Shown: positions 54,016 through 64,000, counted from the first letter of the stretch. The stretch is 64,000 nucleotides of DNA from Chalara sp. BL73 (GCA_918026815.1 CAKJVC010000198.1:248001-312000); one strand, 5' to 3'. The notes: generated from the letters alone by a model not told the origin. A program made the numbers and translations.

Positions 54016-55356
54016 TTACGCATCCCGGGAGCGGTAGCGTGTTCCGCAGTTCCCGCTGAGCGATTCGTGTGGCCCTCCGCATGTGACACACTTTGGTATT
54101 ACTGCTTGACATTCACTGTGATGGTGTCCTACTTGAGCACACTTGGCACACACTTGCGGTTGCGTGCATGAGTACGCCTTGTGCCCGATTTCCTGGCATC
54201 GATAGCATTTCTGTGGACCATATCGCGGCTCGAAGACCCTGGTGTAGGCCGACTCTCCTGCGACATGGAAATATTGGTCTTGTAGCAGTCGTGCTGCTTC
54301 GCTGCCTTTGGTGACGTAAACAACCATTGAACCATAAGCTTTCCCCGCGTCTTTCCTGCTGAGCCACCCGATCTTGGCTATGTGGACCCCGTTTTCCTCC
54401 CCAAGGACTTCGGCGGCGCCAGGTAAAACATTTCCGTCGTGATCAAGTATAGTTATTCGATTGACATTGTCCACCTTGACCGGGTACAATTGGTCTCGCA
54501 GCACTCGGACTCCCTCGGCCGCAGTTTTCTGGGCCGCTTCCTTGACCCGTTGGAGTTCAGCTTCGTCTCTGCATACAATCTTGATGCGTTCCGTGTTCCT
54601 GGCGTCTCTGATCACCGCAGCGCAGCGCCAATTTGCTTGTCCTTCCACGGTGCGAATCTCCTCCTCAATTGCCTTCCGAACTGCCCCAGGTTGTGCCTTG
54701 CTTCTCTCTCCCTCCCCAACTCTGGACGTGTCAACCGTGCAGTACAGCGTATCGGTCATTGTTGACGGCGTGGTGCGCAGGGAAGAAAGGGTTCGTACAT
54801 TACTGGGTAAACTGTCTGGTGGCGTTCGGGCGACTTCTGCATACGATGGGGATGGGCTTGACGGTGCTTGGGCATTAGACAGCTGGGTCTGAATCTTTTC
54901 CGTCATCTCTGTAACCTCTGCCTTAAGCTCTGCCTTAAGTGTTTCTATCTGCTCCGTGAAGGTCCGCGTTATGGTTTTGATCTGGGTCACGTGCTCCTTC
55001 TTCTGTTCCTCCATTGCTTTCACCAGCGACTTGACCAAGTCAGTGAGCACTTTGATCTGCATATTTACGCTTGCATTCGCTTTTTCGTGCACCGGCTGGT
55101 TCGGGGTCGCTGCCGCTGTTGCAGGACGTTCTCCTGCCTTCGCGGCGAGGGCCTTAACCTTCGTCGCTACACTTTGCTCCTTGGGATGCGCGCCGATCCC
55201 CGTTCGTCTAGTTTGCAATGGAATGGGAGCTTCCTCAATTACTTCAATCGTGTCCTCTATATCGCTTGACACCGCTCTAGACCTCCCCTTGCTCCATTCT
55301 AATGCCTTCGACGTCTGGACGCGTTCCCGGCTCGACTGACGCGTCACGGCCTCCAT
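54016..55356 (-). CDS. Tad-like LINE ORF1 (nucleic-acid-binding protein)
   Basis: A 446-residue intact frame from ATG at 55356 (MEAVTRQSSRERVQTSKALE). A central coiled coil (TDLVKSLVKAMEEQKKEHVT...) is followed by a C-terminal triplet of zinc knuckles: CYRCQEIGHKAYSC, CAKCAQVGHHHSEC and CVTCGGPHESLSGNC. This is the usual ORF1 layout of fungal Tad/I-clade LINEs, forming RNP with the element RNA. It ends right before ORF2 begins. Confidence 0.87.
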   Translation of the reverse strand: MEAVTRQSSRERVQTSKALEWSKGRSRAVSSDIEDTIEVIEEAPIPLQTRRTGIGAHPKEQSVATKVKALAAKAGERPATAAATPNQPVHEKANASVNMQIKVLTDLVKSLVKAMEEQKKEHVTQIKTITRTFTEQIETLKAELKAEVTEMTEKIQTQLSNAQAPSSPSPSYAEVARTPPDSLPSNVRTLSSLRTTPSTMTDTLYCTVDTSRVGEGERSKAQPGAVRKAIEEEIRTVEGQANWRCAAVIRDARNTERIKIVCRDEAELQRVKEAAQKTAAEGVRVLRDQLYPVKVDNVNRITILDHDGNVLPGAAEVLGEENGVHIAKIGWLSRKDAGKAYGSMVVYVTKGSEAARLLQDQYFHVAGESAYTRVFEPRYGPQKCYRCQEIGHKAYSCTQPQVCAKCAQVGHHHSECQAVIPKCVTCGGPHESLSGNCGTRYRSRDA

Positions 55357-55512
55357 GTTCTCCTTCCTCCACACAACTACCGATTCTCACTAAGTTTGAT
55401 TGCTGGCTGACTTGATTGCTGGCTGCCCTCAAAGGCTTTTTAGTCCAAGGGCACCACCAATATTTTCTAGACGCTGATAATCTAATCTAATCTAATCTAG
55501 AGTAGTAGATTA

Positions 55513-55663
55513 CAGTGGAGTGCAAAAAGTATTTAACCCATGTCAACGCCAAGGACTTTCTTCAGGGCAGCTTAAATGCGCAGTTTGAATCCCGCAGCCC
55601 TGAAATTACGTACTAATAATCACGCTAGCATGACATGGGTTAAATACTTTTTGCACTCCACTG
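55513..55663. mobile_element. Tc1/mariner-type MITE, 151 bp, perfect 33-bp TIRs
   Basis: CAGTGGAGTGCAAAAAGTAT at the left continues to ACCCATGTCA and is matched base for base by the inverse at 55631-55663. TA flanks both ends (55511-55512, 55664-55665). No coding capacity. Confidence 0.94.
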
Positions 55664-56311
55664 TACTACTCGAGTAGTGGTCATGTGATCGCTTGACTAA
55701 CTAAAAACAGACTAAAGGCAAGGGCCTTACTTAAAAAGGCTTAGTCAACGGCTTTATCCGCTTCCATCCAGGGACAGTATCCAACTTCTCCACAAACGGC
55801 ATTCAATCTCGTCCAGACACTGCCTCCAACCTCGCCGCAGACACCATCCAGCTTCTCCACAACCAGCACCCTTCCAAGCGACACAGAAACATGCCTTCCA
55901 GGCCACAATCTGCTCTAAAACCTCTTGGCGTTCACTATCCATCTCTAAATGCCTACAGACCAGGTACACTGCGTCGATAAATTCAGAATTCAATTACTAA
56001 CGCCAACGGCCTTAATACACCACTATCGACAAGCCCAAAATAATGACGTCCGATGTTAAATCGTCCGCAGTATCACAACCAACAGTCGCCCGAGAGCGTC
56101 GCTCCTCCTCATGGAGTCTTATGCACCCACGCCCGATTTCCCAGGGTCCCCGGAAAACATTTTGGGTAGCAGGAAGGAGTGAAATTCCATGCTATAGTTG
56201 CAGCCCCTGGAAATTCTACTCGCTTTTAAGTAACAGTATAATGACTTGCTTAGAATAGGAGAATAATAATTAGCATATAATAAAGGCATCAATTTGTCTG
56301 CACTTGTTACA

Positions 56312-58277
56312 TCAAATAATTTCCACAACCATCGGTCCCTCCACACCATCGTATATTGATATCTCTCTTCCTGCCATTTCTGTGTCCGTGTGCTGTGTAA
56401 AAAATCCAATACGTTCGTAAGCGTCATTAGCCTGGCCGGTTTTCCGTAGCACAATACTATATGTACTAGTCCTAGGGCCACTAGTGTCGGATAATAGTTT
56501 GAGGCAGAATGCTTTCGCGCCGGAGGCAATATAGCTCAGTTCTGGACGACTATAGTCGTAGTCGTTGCAAAATTGGGCTCTCCTTTTAATAGTCCTATGG
56601 GTTAGGTATTCGAACATTGTAGCGCCTTTATAAAAAATGTTTTCATACACAAGCTCAATCGTAACTTCTGTTAGCAGCCCGGAGAGAGTTAATATCGCTT
56701 CTGAATCCTGCCTATCTGGGGCTGATACTCCCAGAAAGAGAGCTTCACTATGTGGTTTTTTATGAATATTAGTTAGGTAGTAGTAATACATAGTCCTAGT
56801 ATTGACAGCTGCCTATGACTAAGTTGGTGCGCTTCTCTTCTCGGGCCACGACATGAGCAGCTTTTTTGTTGGATTCCAAGTATTCCAAGCAAGATCCTAG
56901 ATGATAGTATCGCCCCACATACTATATAGGTAGCGGTCTTTCCTATACTGGGCAAAATATTGAGCTAAACCTTGAATTGCTGGTAGACGGTCGGAGCTAT
57001 ATGTCAAACTTAGATAAGTAAATACATTAATAGTATGGCGCCAGAGTGTTGCAACTGAATCTGGAGTTCCTGTGATGAGCCCTTGGATAAGTTGAAACTT
57101 TTTAGGCCCAGAGCTTCTCAATCGATGTTGACATTGGCACTCGCACGTTTCCGCCTCTCTACACTCCATAAAAAGTTCTTGGTTAAGGAAATTTAGAAAT
57201 CTAGGGCAAAGTAATCGTTCCTGAAGAACCCACCCTCGTGATCTAAGGGGAGCATATCTATCTGCTCCAGGACTTGGTAGCTCTAGAGATAGACTCACAT
57301 CGTCCGCGACGCAGTTGTGGCTCAAGGTAGGACGTGCGTGTATCTCCCACTCTGGAGTTCCGGGGATACGGGTATAATCAGCAGACCGGAAGATCTCAGT
57401 TCTAACCGGAGCGTTACGAAAGCATCCTTCATTACTGCTTTGAGATACGGTAGCTGCGATACAGACGGTGCAATTTCTATACACCTTCGCCATTTTGGCG
57501 GACTCACGGCGCCAGTTATCCTCATCGTCTTGGATTATGCAGCTATTTTAAAAAATCAGTGGCAAAAAATATACGGTGGGTAGGAGAGGGAGGGTTAGAA
57601 GGAATAGATAAATATGGTAAATAAACGAATTGCAAATCATAGGGCAAGGTTAGACTTACAGGGAGTCGATCCAGATATAACGCATACCCAAACGATAGCT
57701 GAATATGACAGCATCCAGAAGGGTATTAGGTAAATGCCAAAGTGGTATGCTATTTTTATGGCGTTCAATGTTCGCTGTGGTTGTTCTGAGTATAGGCTGA
57801 TTCCCTCAGCAATGGCTTAGACAAACGTATTTGCCGGATATCCCGCCAGTTTCTACAAGATAAACCAACCCTAAAAGTATATCCGGTTGAATTACTTCTA
57901 TCTTCAGGACTCGAGTAGGTAAAGTTATCTCTTCAGGTAAACGGCATAGTTCATGTTCTTTTGAACAAACACGAAGCGCTTCTGCTGCCCATTTGACGGA
58001 CTGCAGTGAACCTGTGTAGCCACTTACGTCGTCCATTTCCGAGATTCCATCCCATGGTATGGTTGTGCCTTAGAAATTAAAGTAAGCTCCCTCAAGCCAG
58101 GAGACATTGGGTGTATACTGGGTTAACTATAAAATTGAATCTAGTAAACGTACCTGAAAGTCTGTAAAGTCGAAGTTCACACAGCGTCAGGCTGTGATGG
58201 TATGTCAAGTCAATAGCCGTGAAGTTTTTTGAGGGATAAAAGCGTTTAATGACATCGTGTACTACTGAGCAACTCAC
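56312..58277 (-). pseudogene. HET-domain protein with several stops
   Basis: From ATG at 58277, an intron (GTACGT near 58152 to TTTCTAAG near 58070) gives GTTIPWDGISEMDDVSGYTG. The HET domain follows: KYVCLSHC, TGA (57809-57811) where Trp is expected, then GNQPILRTTTANIERHKNS and RLGMRYIWIDSL. A second intron (GTAAGT to AAAATAG, about 57547-57661) leads to CIIQDDEDNWRRESAKMAKV and SRGWVLQERLLCPRF. Later stops: TAG after MWGDTII, and TAG twice in APT-stop-S-stop where families have APTWSW. The C-terminal frame then runs to 56312. TGG to TAG and CAG to TAG are C:G to T:A changes. Role when intact: incompatibility. Confidence 0.85.
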
Positions 58278-58315
58278 ACACGAAGCTGACTTGATTGCTG
58301 GTTGCCCTCAAAGGC

Positions 58316-58790
58316 AATTCTTAACGCTCAAATGCACTCTCTTAATCCCCTACTCTCGCTTAATTACCGCTCTGAGTATCACGTGTACTTCTGCCTAAAA
58401 GCGGCCGAGAAAATAAATTCCTGCCTAAAATTAAGACCATAGCCGTCGAAGCCACGTGATACTTACTTACAAAACAGTAGCCTGTTTAATTCCACATCGC
58501 TCAGTCTCGTTAATGGCGAGGGATTGTGCAGGCTAGCAGTTAGAGCTAGCTCTACTTAAACTCTTTTCAACAAATCTGACTGCACTGATGTTTTATTTTA
58601 CGTGTACCTGATGACTAGATAATTGTTTTATCAAATCCCGAGAATAAGGCGGCCAAAATCTGGCATGTTAAGCGATTGTGGCTATGCCTAAGCCCAAAGC
58701 AACTGAGTTCCTTCTTTATTCTTTTCTTCTTCCTCTCATAAATTCATTCCGACAGAGTATCAATTTCAGCCAAATATCTACTTAACTATT
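58316..58790. other. Intergenic, upstream of HET/WD40 gene
   Basis: No domain found. Its start (58284-58315) matches the LINE 5' region (see findings). Probably includes the promoter of the gene starting at 58791. Confidence 0.35.
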
Positions 58791-60890
58791 TTGCCGATAC
58801 TTGCATCAAAGAACATTAGTTCGATGGATCGATACATACATCAGCCTATTCCGAAAGATGCTGATGAGATCCGGCTGATTAAATTCATTGGTAGCAATAA
58901 CATCTCTATCTTCCACGAACACCTTAGCAATCAACCAAAATATCGAGCCTTGTCTTATGTCTGGGGGAAAGAGAAATGCGATCAGCCTCTCCAGGTAGTC
59001 ATCTCGCCTGAGCATTGCTCAGAGGTGCGCACTCTTAAAATTACAAAAAATTGCCATGGCGCATTAGAAAGGCTATTCCAAGACAACTCCTCGATACCAG
59101 TATGGATTGACGCCATATGCATCAACCAAAACGATATCCACGAGCGCAATCACCAAGTTGGATTGATGAGCAAAATCTACCACTGTGCTGAGAAGGTTCA
59201 AATTGACCTTGGTGAAGGCGATAAAGGCACTCATCGTGCACTGATGTATCTCGAACAAGAGTACGGCTTTATGGACAGCTCTGGATCTCCACTAAAATTC
59301 TTTCCTTACACTGAACACGCTCCAATGGAAGTGCAAAAAGTGCTCTCGGATATTCTCGCACGCTCTTGGTTTAAGAGGCTGTGGGTATTACAAGAGGTCC
59401 ACTTTGCCAAGTACGCTGAGGTTTTGTGCGGAAGAGATAAGATTGCCTGGCGAGTTTTGAGGCTTATAGGTTTGCATATCTATACGAATACAAACTTAAG
59501 CGTCAATCAGGCACACGGAGGACACCTACTGAACGAGGGAGCGAAACAAATTGCTCCAAAAATACCTCCCATTCTCGCTATATCTGAAGGCGGACTAACT
59601 GCCAAAACGCTGGCAGAATGGATGGAAGAGACCTCTTATCTGGAATGCACTGACCCAAGAGATACTGTTTACGCGTTACTGGGACTGGCTTCGGACATAC
59701 AGAATGCAGAGCTTCATATCTTGCCAGATTACACGAAAACACTGTTCGAAATCCACCCTTTGGTGGCAAAGCAATACGCCCTCCATGCTCTAAAATGTGC
59801 ATGTGTTGCGAATGGCCTCGCAGTAGAGATTGACCAGAACGGGTCTATAGAAAAAATTTTTTCTCTAGCGTTGGAAGCCGCGCTTTCCAAGGGACTCAAG
59901 TCATTTGTTGTGTCTGAAACACAGAAGCATTTGATAAGGAGAGTACTTGCATTAGTCAACCTTCCGAACCAAGTCCTGGCTTGGTACCTCAGTTTCTGCA
60001 CAAAAGAGTTTGCAAATGAAATTCCAGTACTACGCAAGAAGGAGAACGGGTTATGGGATATTATACCAACCGCAAGGTTACTCTTTCTGGACCGCAGTCG
60101 TGCTTCACTCAGCGCCGTAGCATTCTCCGTGGACGGAAAGCTTGTAGCGTTTGCGTTGCAAGATAAGATGATAAAGGTACTAGACGTAGCGTCGGGGGCG
60201 CTTCACCAATCTTTCGGCAGCCATGATAGTTACGTCACCGACGTAGCCTTCTCTCTGGATAGTCGTATGTTAGCGTCTGCTTCGAAAGACAATATTGTAA
60301 GATTATGGGATATAGCCACACGAACAGTGCTGCAATCTGGCTCAGTTGCAACAAAAGAGATGAAGCTATCTTTTTCCATGGACGGGAAATATCTTAAGAT
60401 CAATCAACTCCTATTGAGAATCGAGAGCCCTTCGCCCGAAGCCTTTGAAATTGGTTTGAAACTACCACCATCATATTATCTCTCCAGTCCCAACCTACGA
60501 TCAAATGTTTCGGGCGAAGTCATTCTGTTTAGCCCATTGAATGGCGGGACTATGGAGATCCCCGGTATAGTCGTGGCTACGGAAGAGGACGTGCCGATAC
60601 CGATTATAGACGAATGGAATGATCGGGTATTTGAGCGACTGTGTGGTGTCTTAGAATTAACGTATCTGAAAATTAAATATCGACAAGATGAATTGGTTGC
60701 CTTTTCACTTCATATGGCTGCGAAAACCAGAGCTCAATCAGGATTTTTGAAGCCGAGGCCCACGATTCTGATTTCCTGCATAAAGCCGAGCAGTAAAAAA
60801 ATCATCGAAAAAGCTATCAGCCGTCAAATGTTTCTTGGCAGTTTCCAAGTGATCGTATATGTACGTAAAATAAGTTTGAGTAGTCTGTAA
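58791..60890 (+). CDS. HET / WD40 protein, 699 residues
   Basis: A single frame; the first true ATG is at 58824 (MDRYIHQPIP), the earlier ORF start being non-ATG. HET domain at about 45-210: YRALSYVWGKEKC, VWIDAICINQNDIHERN, RLWVLQEVHFAKYAEVLCG. A helical linker of about 200 residues follows (CTDPRDTVYALLGLASD is the usual post-HET block). Then two clear WD40 units at about 440-510 (LSAVAFSVDGKLVAFA, VTDVAFSLDSRMLASASKDN) and perhaps a third, worn one. The last about 120 residues (KPRPTILISCIKPSSKKIIE) form an unassigned domain. There is no NACHT/NB-ARC NTPase, unlike HET-E/HET-D proteins. Role inferred: non-self recognition or effector. Looks intact; the 3' end could be spliced near 60855. 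Confidence 0.82.
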   Translation: MPILASKNISSMDRYIHQPIPKDADEIRLIKFIGSNNISIFHEHLSNQPKYRALSYVWGKEKCDQPLQVVISPEHCSEVRTLKITKNCHGALERLFQDNSSIPVWIDAICINQNDIHERNHQVGLMSKIYHCAEKVQIDLGEGDKGTHRALMYLEQEYGFMDSSGSPLKFFPYTEHAPMEVQKVLSDILARSWFKRLWVLQEVHFAKYAEVLCGRDKIAWRVLRLIGLHIYTNTNLSVNQAHGGHLLNEGAKQIAPKIPPILAISEGGLTAKTLAEWMEETSYLECTDPRDTVYALLGLASDIQNAELHILPDYTKTLFEIHPLVAKQYALHALKCACVANGLAVEIDQNGSIEKIFSLALEAALSKGLKSFVVSETQKHLIRRVLALVNLPNQVLAWYLSFCTKEFANEIPVLRKKENGLWDIIPTARLLFLDRSRASLSAVAFSVDGKLVAFALQDKMIKVLDVASGALHQSFGSHDSYVTDVAFSLDSRMLASASKDNIVRLWDIATRTVLQSGSVATKEMKLSFSMDGKYLKINQLLLRIESPSPEAFEIGLKLPPSYYLSSPNLRSNVSGEVILFSPLNGGTMEIPGIVVATEEDVPIPIIDEWNDRVFERLCGVLELTYLKIKYRQDELVAFSLHMAAKTRAQSGFLKPRPTILISCIKPSSKKIIEKAISRQMFLGSFQVIVYVRKISLSSL

Positions 60891-61263
60891 TATTTCTTGA
60901 ATGAGCCGCAACTTTGAAGTTACAATATTCACTAAACTCTTGTCTGGCCTTTCTTAAAAACTATGGGGTTTTCATTTAGGGATAAGTAACAGGTAAGTAC
61001 TGCTCTGTTTGCTTTGTGCTTGAGGCAGGATAATTCTGCTACATCGACTTGAAAGAGACGTTGCTGAGGACCCATGGAGGGCATGGGTTATAGTAGCAAT
61101 CGTCTTGTGGGCATGGAAAACCATTTATATAGCTTTGATTTGATTTTGATTACTCAAATTGAGTAACGTAGTTCACAAGCGAACCACCACCACAACCGAA
61201 ACACCAAAATTTTCTTGGCATTGTACAAATTACTTTTATCAATTAATTTTCCACACTACAAAA
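60891..61263. other. Intergenic and pogo 5' end
   Basis: No gene. GTAACGTAGTTCACAAGCGA at about 61162 may be the left terminal repeat of the pogo element; the right one was not found. Confidence 0.3.
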
Positions 61264-61854
61264 ATGGTTGGTACGTGGAAAGAATCTGATGTTATTTTAG
61301 CAGTAAATGCACTTCGAAAGAACCCACATTTGAAGCTAACTCGCGTTGCGCGGATTTACAATGTGCCTCGTACGATACTACGCAGTCGATACTCTGGAAA
61401 ATTATCACGAAGTGATATTTCAGCCAATTCTCGAAAACTTACAAATCTGGAAGAGGATGTTATCGTGCGATATATTCTTGACTTAGATTCGCGGTCATTT
61501 CCTCCTCGAAGAAGTAGTGTTGAAGATATGGCGAATCGATTGCTCGCAGAGCGAAACGCGGGACGCGTTGGCAAGAACTGGACAACAAACTTCGTACGAC
61601 GACAACCAGAGCTTCGAACGCGTTTTAATCGAAAAATCGACTATCAGCGAGTTCAATGCGAAGATCCTAACGTGTATAACGTGTGGTTTCGCCTTGTACA
61701 AAACACAATTGGCAAATATGGGATTCAAGAAGAAGATATATACAATTTTGACGAAACGGGATTTGTAATGGGCCAGATTTCGTCTGAAATGGTTGTAACA
61801 AGCTCTGAACGACGTAATAAGCCTAGAACTGTACAACAAGGAAATTGAGAATGG
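61264..61854 (+). pseudogene. Pogo/Fot1-type transposase, truncated
   Basis: ATG at 61264 (MVGTWKESDVILAVNALRKN). Psq-type helix-turn-helix (VARIYNVPRTILRSR), CENP-B-type DNA-binding part (GRVGKNWTTNFVRRQPELRT), then the DDE domain start with IYNFDETGFVMGQIS (first Asp) and VVTSSERRNKPRTVQQGN, followed by TGA where families have Arg (CGA to TGA) and EWIT. Homology ends soon after; the second and third catalytic acids are missing. Confidence 0.8.
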
Positions 61855-61859
61855 ATTAC

Positions 61860-62390
61860 GCGAAACACCCCTTACGTTCGCTCCTTATGATTGACGTCGA
61901 ATGAATTGCTTATAACTGAAGGAAATACATCTCAAAATTGGAGAGCCCTATAGAGCTTTTATATCATTGCTGGGGACTTTTCCCAACCCGGAGTTGTCAG
62001 GGGGGTGGCAGTGCAAACTTGTATAGCCTTGCCGTGGCGCACGGAGAAAACCTACATGGTATTCCCATCTACCGGCCGCACTATAATCGGGCGTAATTGC
62101 GATCCAATCACAGGACGGCGGCACAAAAACCACAAATATGCCTGTCGGAAAGACTCGAGGACGCATGGCTCCCGATGTTGCACAGGGATCGCACGACCCT
62201 GGAGGATCCTCCAAGAAAGGAAATCTTGGCTTTTGCACACCGCAAAAGCTTGCCGAGAGACGTGCTGTTCTGCCCTAACGCAGGTACGTATGGCATGACA
62301 TAACAACCAACTATAGCATGAAATAAAGGCGCTCGTTAGGTAACAATCGAAAATAGAAAGCTTGCTTTGTAATTCTAAGTTTATAAGTTT
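61860..62390. other. Unassigned sequence joined to the gypsy remnant
   Basis: The gypsy reading frame runs on into this stretch but loses all homology at about 62391, so that extension is not believed. No domain recognised on either strand. Confidence 0.3.
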
Positions 62391-64000
62391 AATATCATCT
62401 AAGTGAGCTGTACAAAAGTCATCCAAATAGTCGAAAAGCACTCCGTTCATGTACCTTTGATATGTGGCCGGGCCATTTGTCAGGCCAAAAGGAAGCACTT
62501 TGCACTTATAGGAGCCGTAACGCGTGCGGAAAGTCGTAAGCTCCTCTGAGTCAGGATATATGCGTATTCGGTGGAACGCTTGGCGGATATCAAGCTTAGT
62601 GTAGACTTTGGCCTTTGCCAGGCGTGCCAGCGTTTCGTCGATCAAAGGGGGCGGGTGTTGATCTTTCCGAGTGATCGAATTGAGCTTGCGGTAGTCAATA
62701 CAAAAGCCGAGGCTTCCATCCCCTTTCTTGACAAAAAGGACTGGGGACGCAAAAGGAGCTTGGCTTTCAGCAATGAAGCCTTTACTCAAATTCTTGAGCA
62801 AGTACTTTTTGACAGCGAGAAGCTCTTCCGTAGTCATTCTGTAAAGAGGGCTGTGGCTCAGAGAATTTGGCTCTGTAAGCTCGATTTTATGGTCTATCCC
62901 AGGACGCAGCCGGGGCATTATGTCGGAAGCTCTTTTGGAGAACGCGTGAAGGAGATGTCGATACAACTTGGGAACTTTAGCTTGGACAAGAGTTTCGTCT
63001 TCACTGTAGTCCAGCTCTCCTATTGACACGTAGTTTTCCGAATCAGGGAAGTTGCGGGCCTGGATTTTTCGTTTCTCCAGGATCTGATCGATTTCATACA
63101 GGCTTGTTGCAAACACCAAATTGCTCCTTCGACGCGTGTGGAGTGTGAACGCGGGTGCGCTAATGAGCGCTATATCTACGCTTAGCAAGCTCTTGTCGAC
63201 AGCTGCCTTCGCCGAAGTAGCGAGCTTGATGCTGTTTTGTTCCGAGAACAGGAATGGCTGCCAGGGCTTGGTTAGTGCTGAAGGGACGACCAGTGGCTCG
63301 AGCGCTTCGCGCTGGGGGGTGGGAAGCGCGCGGGCATTGTACTGAACGCTGAGGCGCGCGTGAGCTTCGCGCTGGGGAGTAGAAAGTGCTTGAGCTTTGT
63401 CAGTATCACTAGGAAGCGCGCGAGCTTCGTGCTGGGGAGTGGAAAGCTCTTCCAGCACTGGCTTCGGGGGCTCATCAAGCTGAATAGGCCTTGCCAGGAT
63501 CGAGGAAACGATCAGAGGCTCTTGCACACGGCGTGCTAGAGCTTCGCGCTCAGCGATAGCTTGCTTTGCGTCGCGCCTGTCCGCATCTTCCTGTGCGCTC
63601 TCGTCGGGCGTTTGGGGAGCGAGCGAGGATTGAGTGACGGGGATAAGCCTGTCGAAGGATTCTGTAGGAGGAACGCAGTCCGGCCATTTGATGATTCTAT
63701 CTTTGACACCTAACCAAGCGTCTTGTTGTTCTAGCCACTTACGCCCAATAATCACGTCGTGAGAGCCCAGATTAGCAATGAGAAAAGGCTGTTCCGAGAA
63801 ACGTCTTTCGTCGACAGCAAAAGAAAGTAATATAACGTCGGTAATAGGCTCCGCGCGCTCGCCGTCGAAGCCTTTCACTTTAATAAGAAAAGGAAGTTGG
63901 AGACGTCTATCATTTTTTATCTTGCCCTTCTCGCCGTCTAGATTTGGTCTAAAGTGCAGATCCGGATCAAAATTGATATCATGCCGTAATTTGGGATTGT
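62391..64000 (-). CDS. Ty3/gypsy Pol, protease and partial reverse transcriptase (partial)
   Basis: The frame is open through the right edge (64000). A retropepsin-like part (LIANLGSHDVIIGRKWLE, the typical D-I-I-G-x-x-W end) is followed by a low-complexity spacer with repeated TPQREAxAR units, then RT: KVPKLYRHLLHAFSKRASD, RPGIDHKIELTE, PLYRMTTEELLAVKKYL, SQAPFASPVLFVKKGDGSLG, KVYTKLDIRQAFHRI, FGLTNGPATYQRYMN and FCTAHLDDI, where families have AYLDD. Similarity stops straight after LDDI at about 62391, so RNase H and integrase are gone. The element is 3'-truncated; its Gag would lie beyond the window. Confidence 0.87.

Noticed and set aside
54461..54892. ORFs antisense to LINE ORF1 (also 54868-55269, 54956-55339)
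   Set aside because: Shadows of the zinc-knuckle ORF1.
62052..62390. Extension of the gypsy frame beyond LDDI
   Set aside because: All RT similarity stops at about 62391; the rest is chance open frame in unrelated DNA.
1..64000. CRISPR arrays, bacterial operons, rRNA genes
   Set aside because: None seen. The tandem arrays found encode TPR and ankyrin repeats, and the introns and gene families are fungal.

Overview
This window looks like a repeat-rich, accessory-type region from a filamentous ascomycete (Pezizomycotina). The evidence is short GT-AG introns, several HET (heterokaryon incompatibility) domains, two fungal NOD-like receptors (NLRs), a Tad-like LINE, fungal Ty1/copia, gypsy, MULE, hAT, Tc1 and pogo elements, and many nonsense codons best explained by C:G to T:A change, as left by RIP (repeat-induced point mutation). 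No genus can be named from the sequence alone.

Left part (1-12 kb): the C-terminus of one HET protein (1-156), a HET/NB-ARC/TPR receptor on the minus strand (997-4185) with seven almost identical TPR units, a frameshifted APH-type phosphotransferase (4890-6380), and a six-exon kinase-like/HET fusion (7887-11767). From 12 to 26 kb the DNA is mostly transposon: a gypsy integrase remnant, two Ty1/copia elements in tandem sharing a middle LTR, and a MULE with terminal inverted repeats.

Middle (26-43 kb): an unknown pseudogene split by a solo LTR, a PNP/NACHT/ankyrin NLR on the minus strand (28331-31693) with one in-frame stop, a small four-exon DUF3716-like gene (32273-33159), a protein kinase pseudogene (33993-35119), an unknown gene remnant split by another solo LTR, and an intron-rich AT-rich hAT transposase (39408-42692) hit by two solo LTRs, one carrying a third LTR nested in it. 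Several of these solo LTRs keep exact 5-bp target duplications.

Right part (43-64 kb): MITEs (one related to the MULE by its terminal repeat), a copia RNase H scrap, an SP-RING/MIZ (SUMO ligase-like) pseudogene with three stops, a Tad-like LINE that keeps ORF1 but lacks its 3' part, a Tc1-type MITE with perfect 33-bp TIRs, a HET pseudogene with several Trp/Gln-to-stop changes, a HET/WD40 protein (58791-60890), a truncated pogo transposase and a gypsy Pol open at the right edge.

The host genes are dominated by self/non-self recognition families (four HET-bearing loci plus the HET-containing NLR-like receptor and the PNP/NACHT/ANK NLR). Their repeat arrays are highly uniform and several copies are pseudogenes. 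I read the window as an allorecognition/NLR birth-and-death island embedded in transposons. That is inference from gene content; no operon-like joint action is implied.
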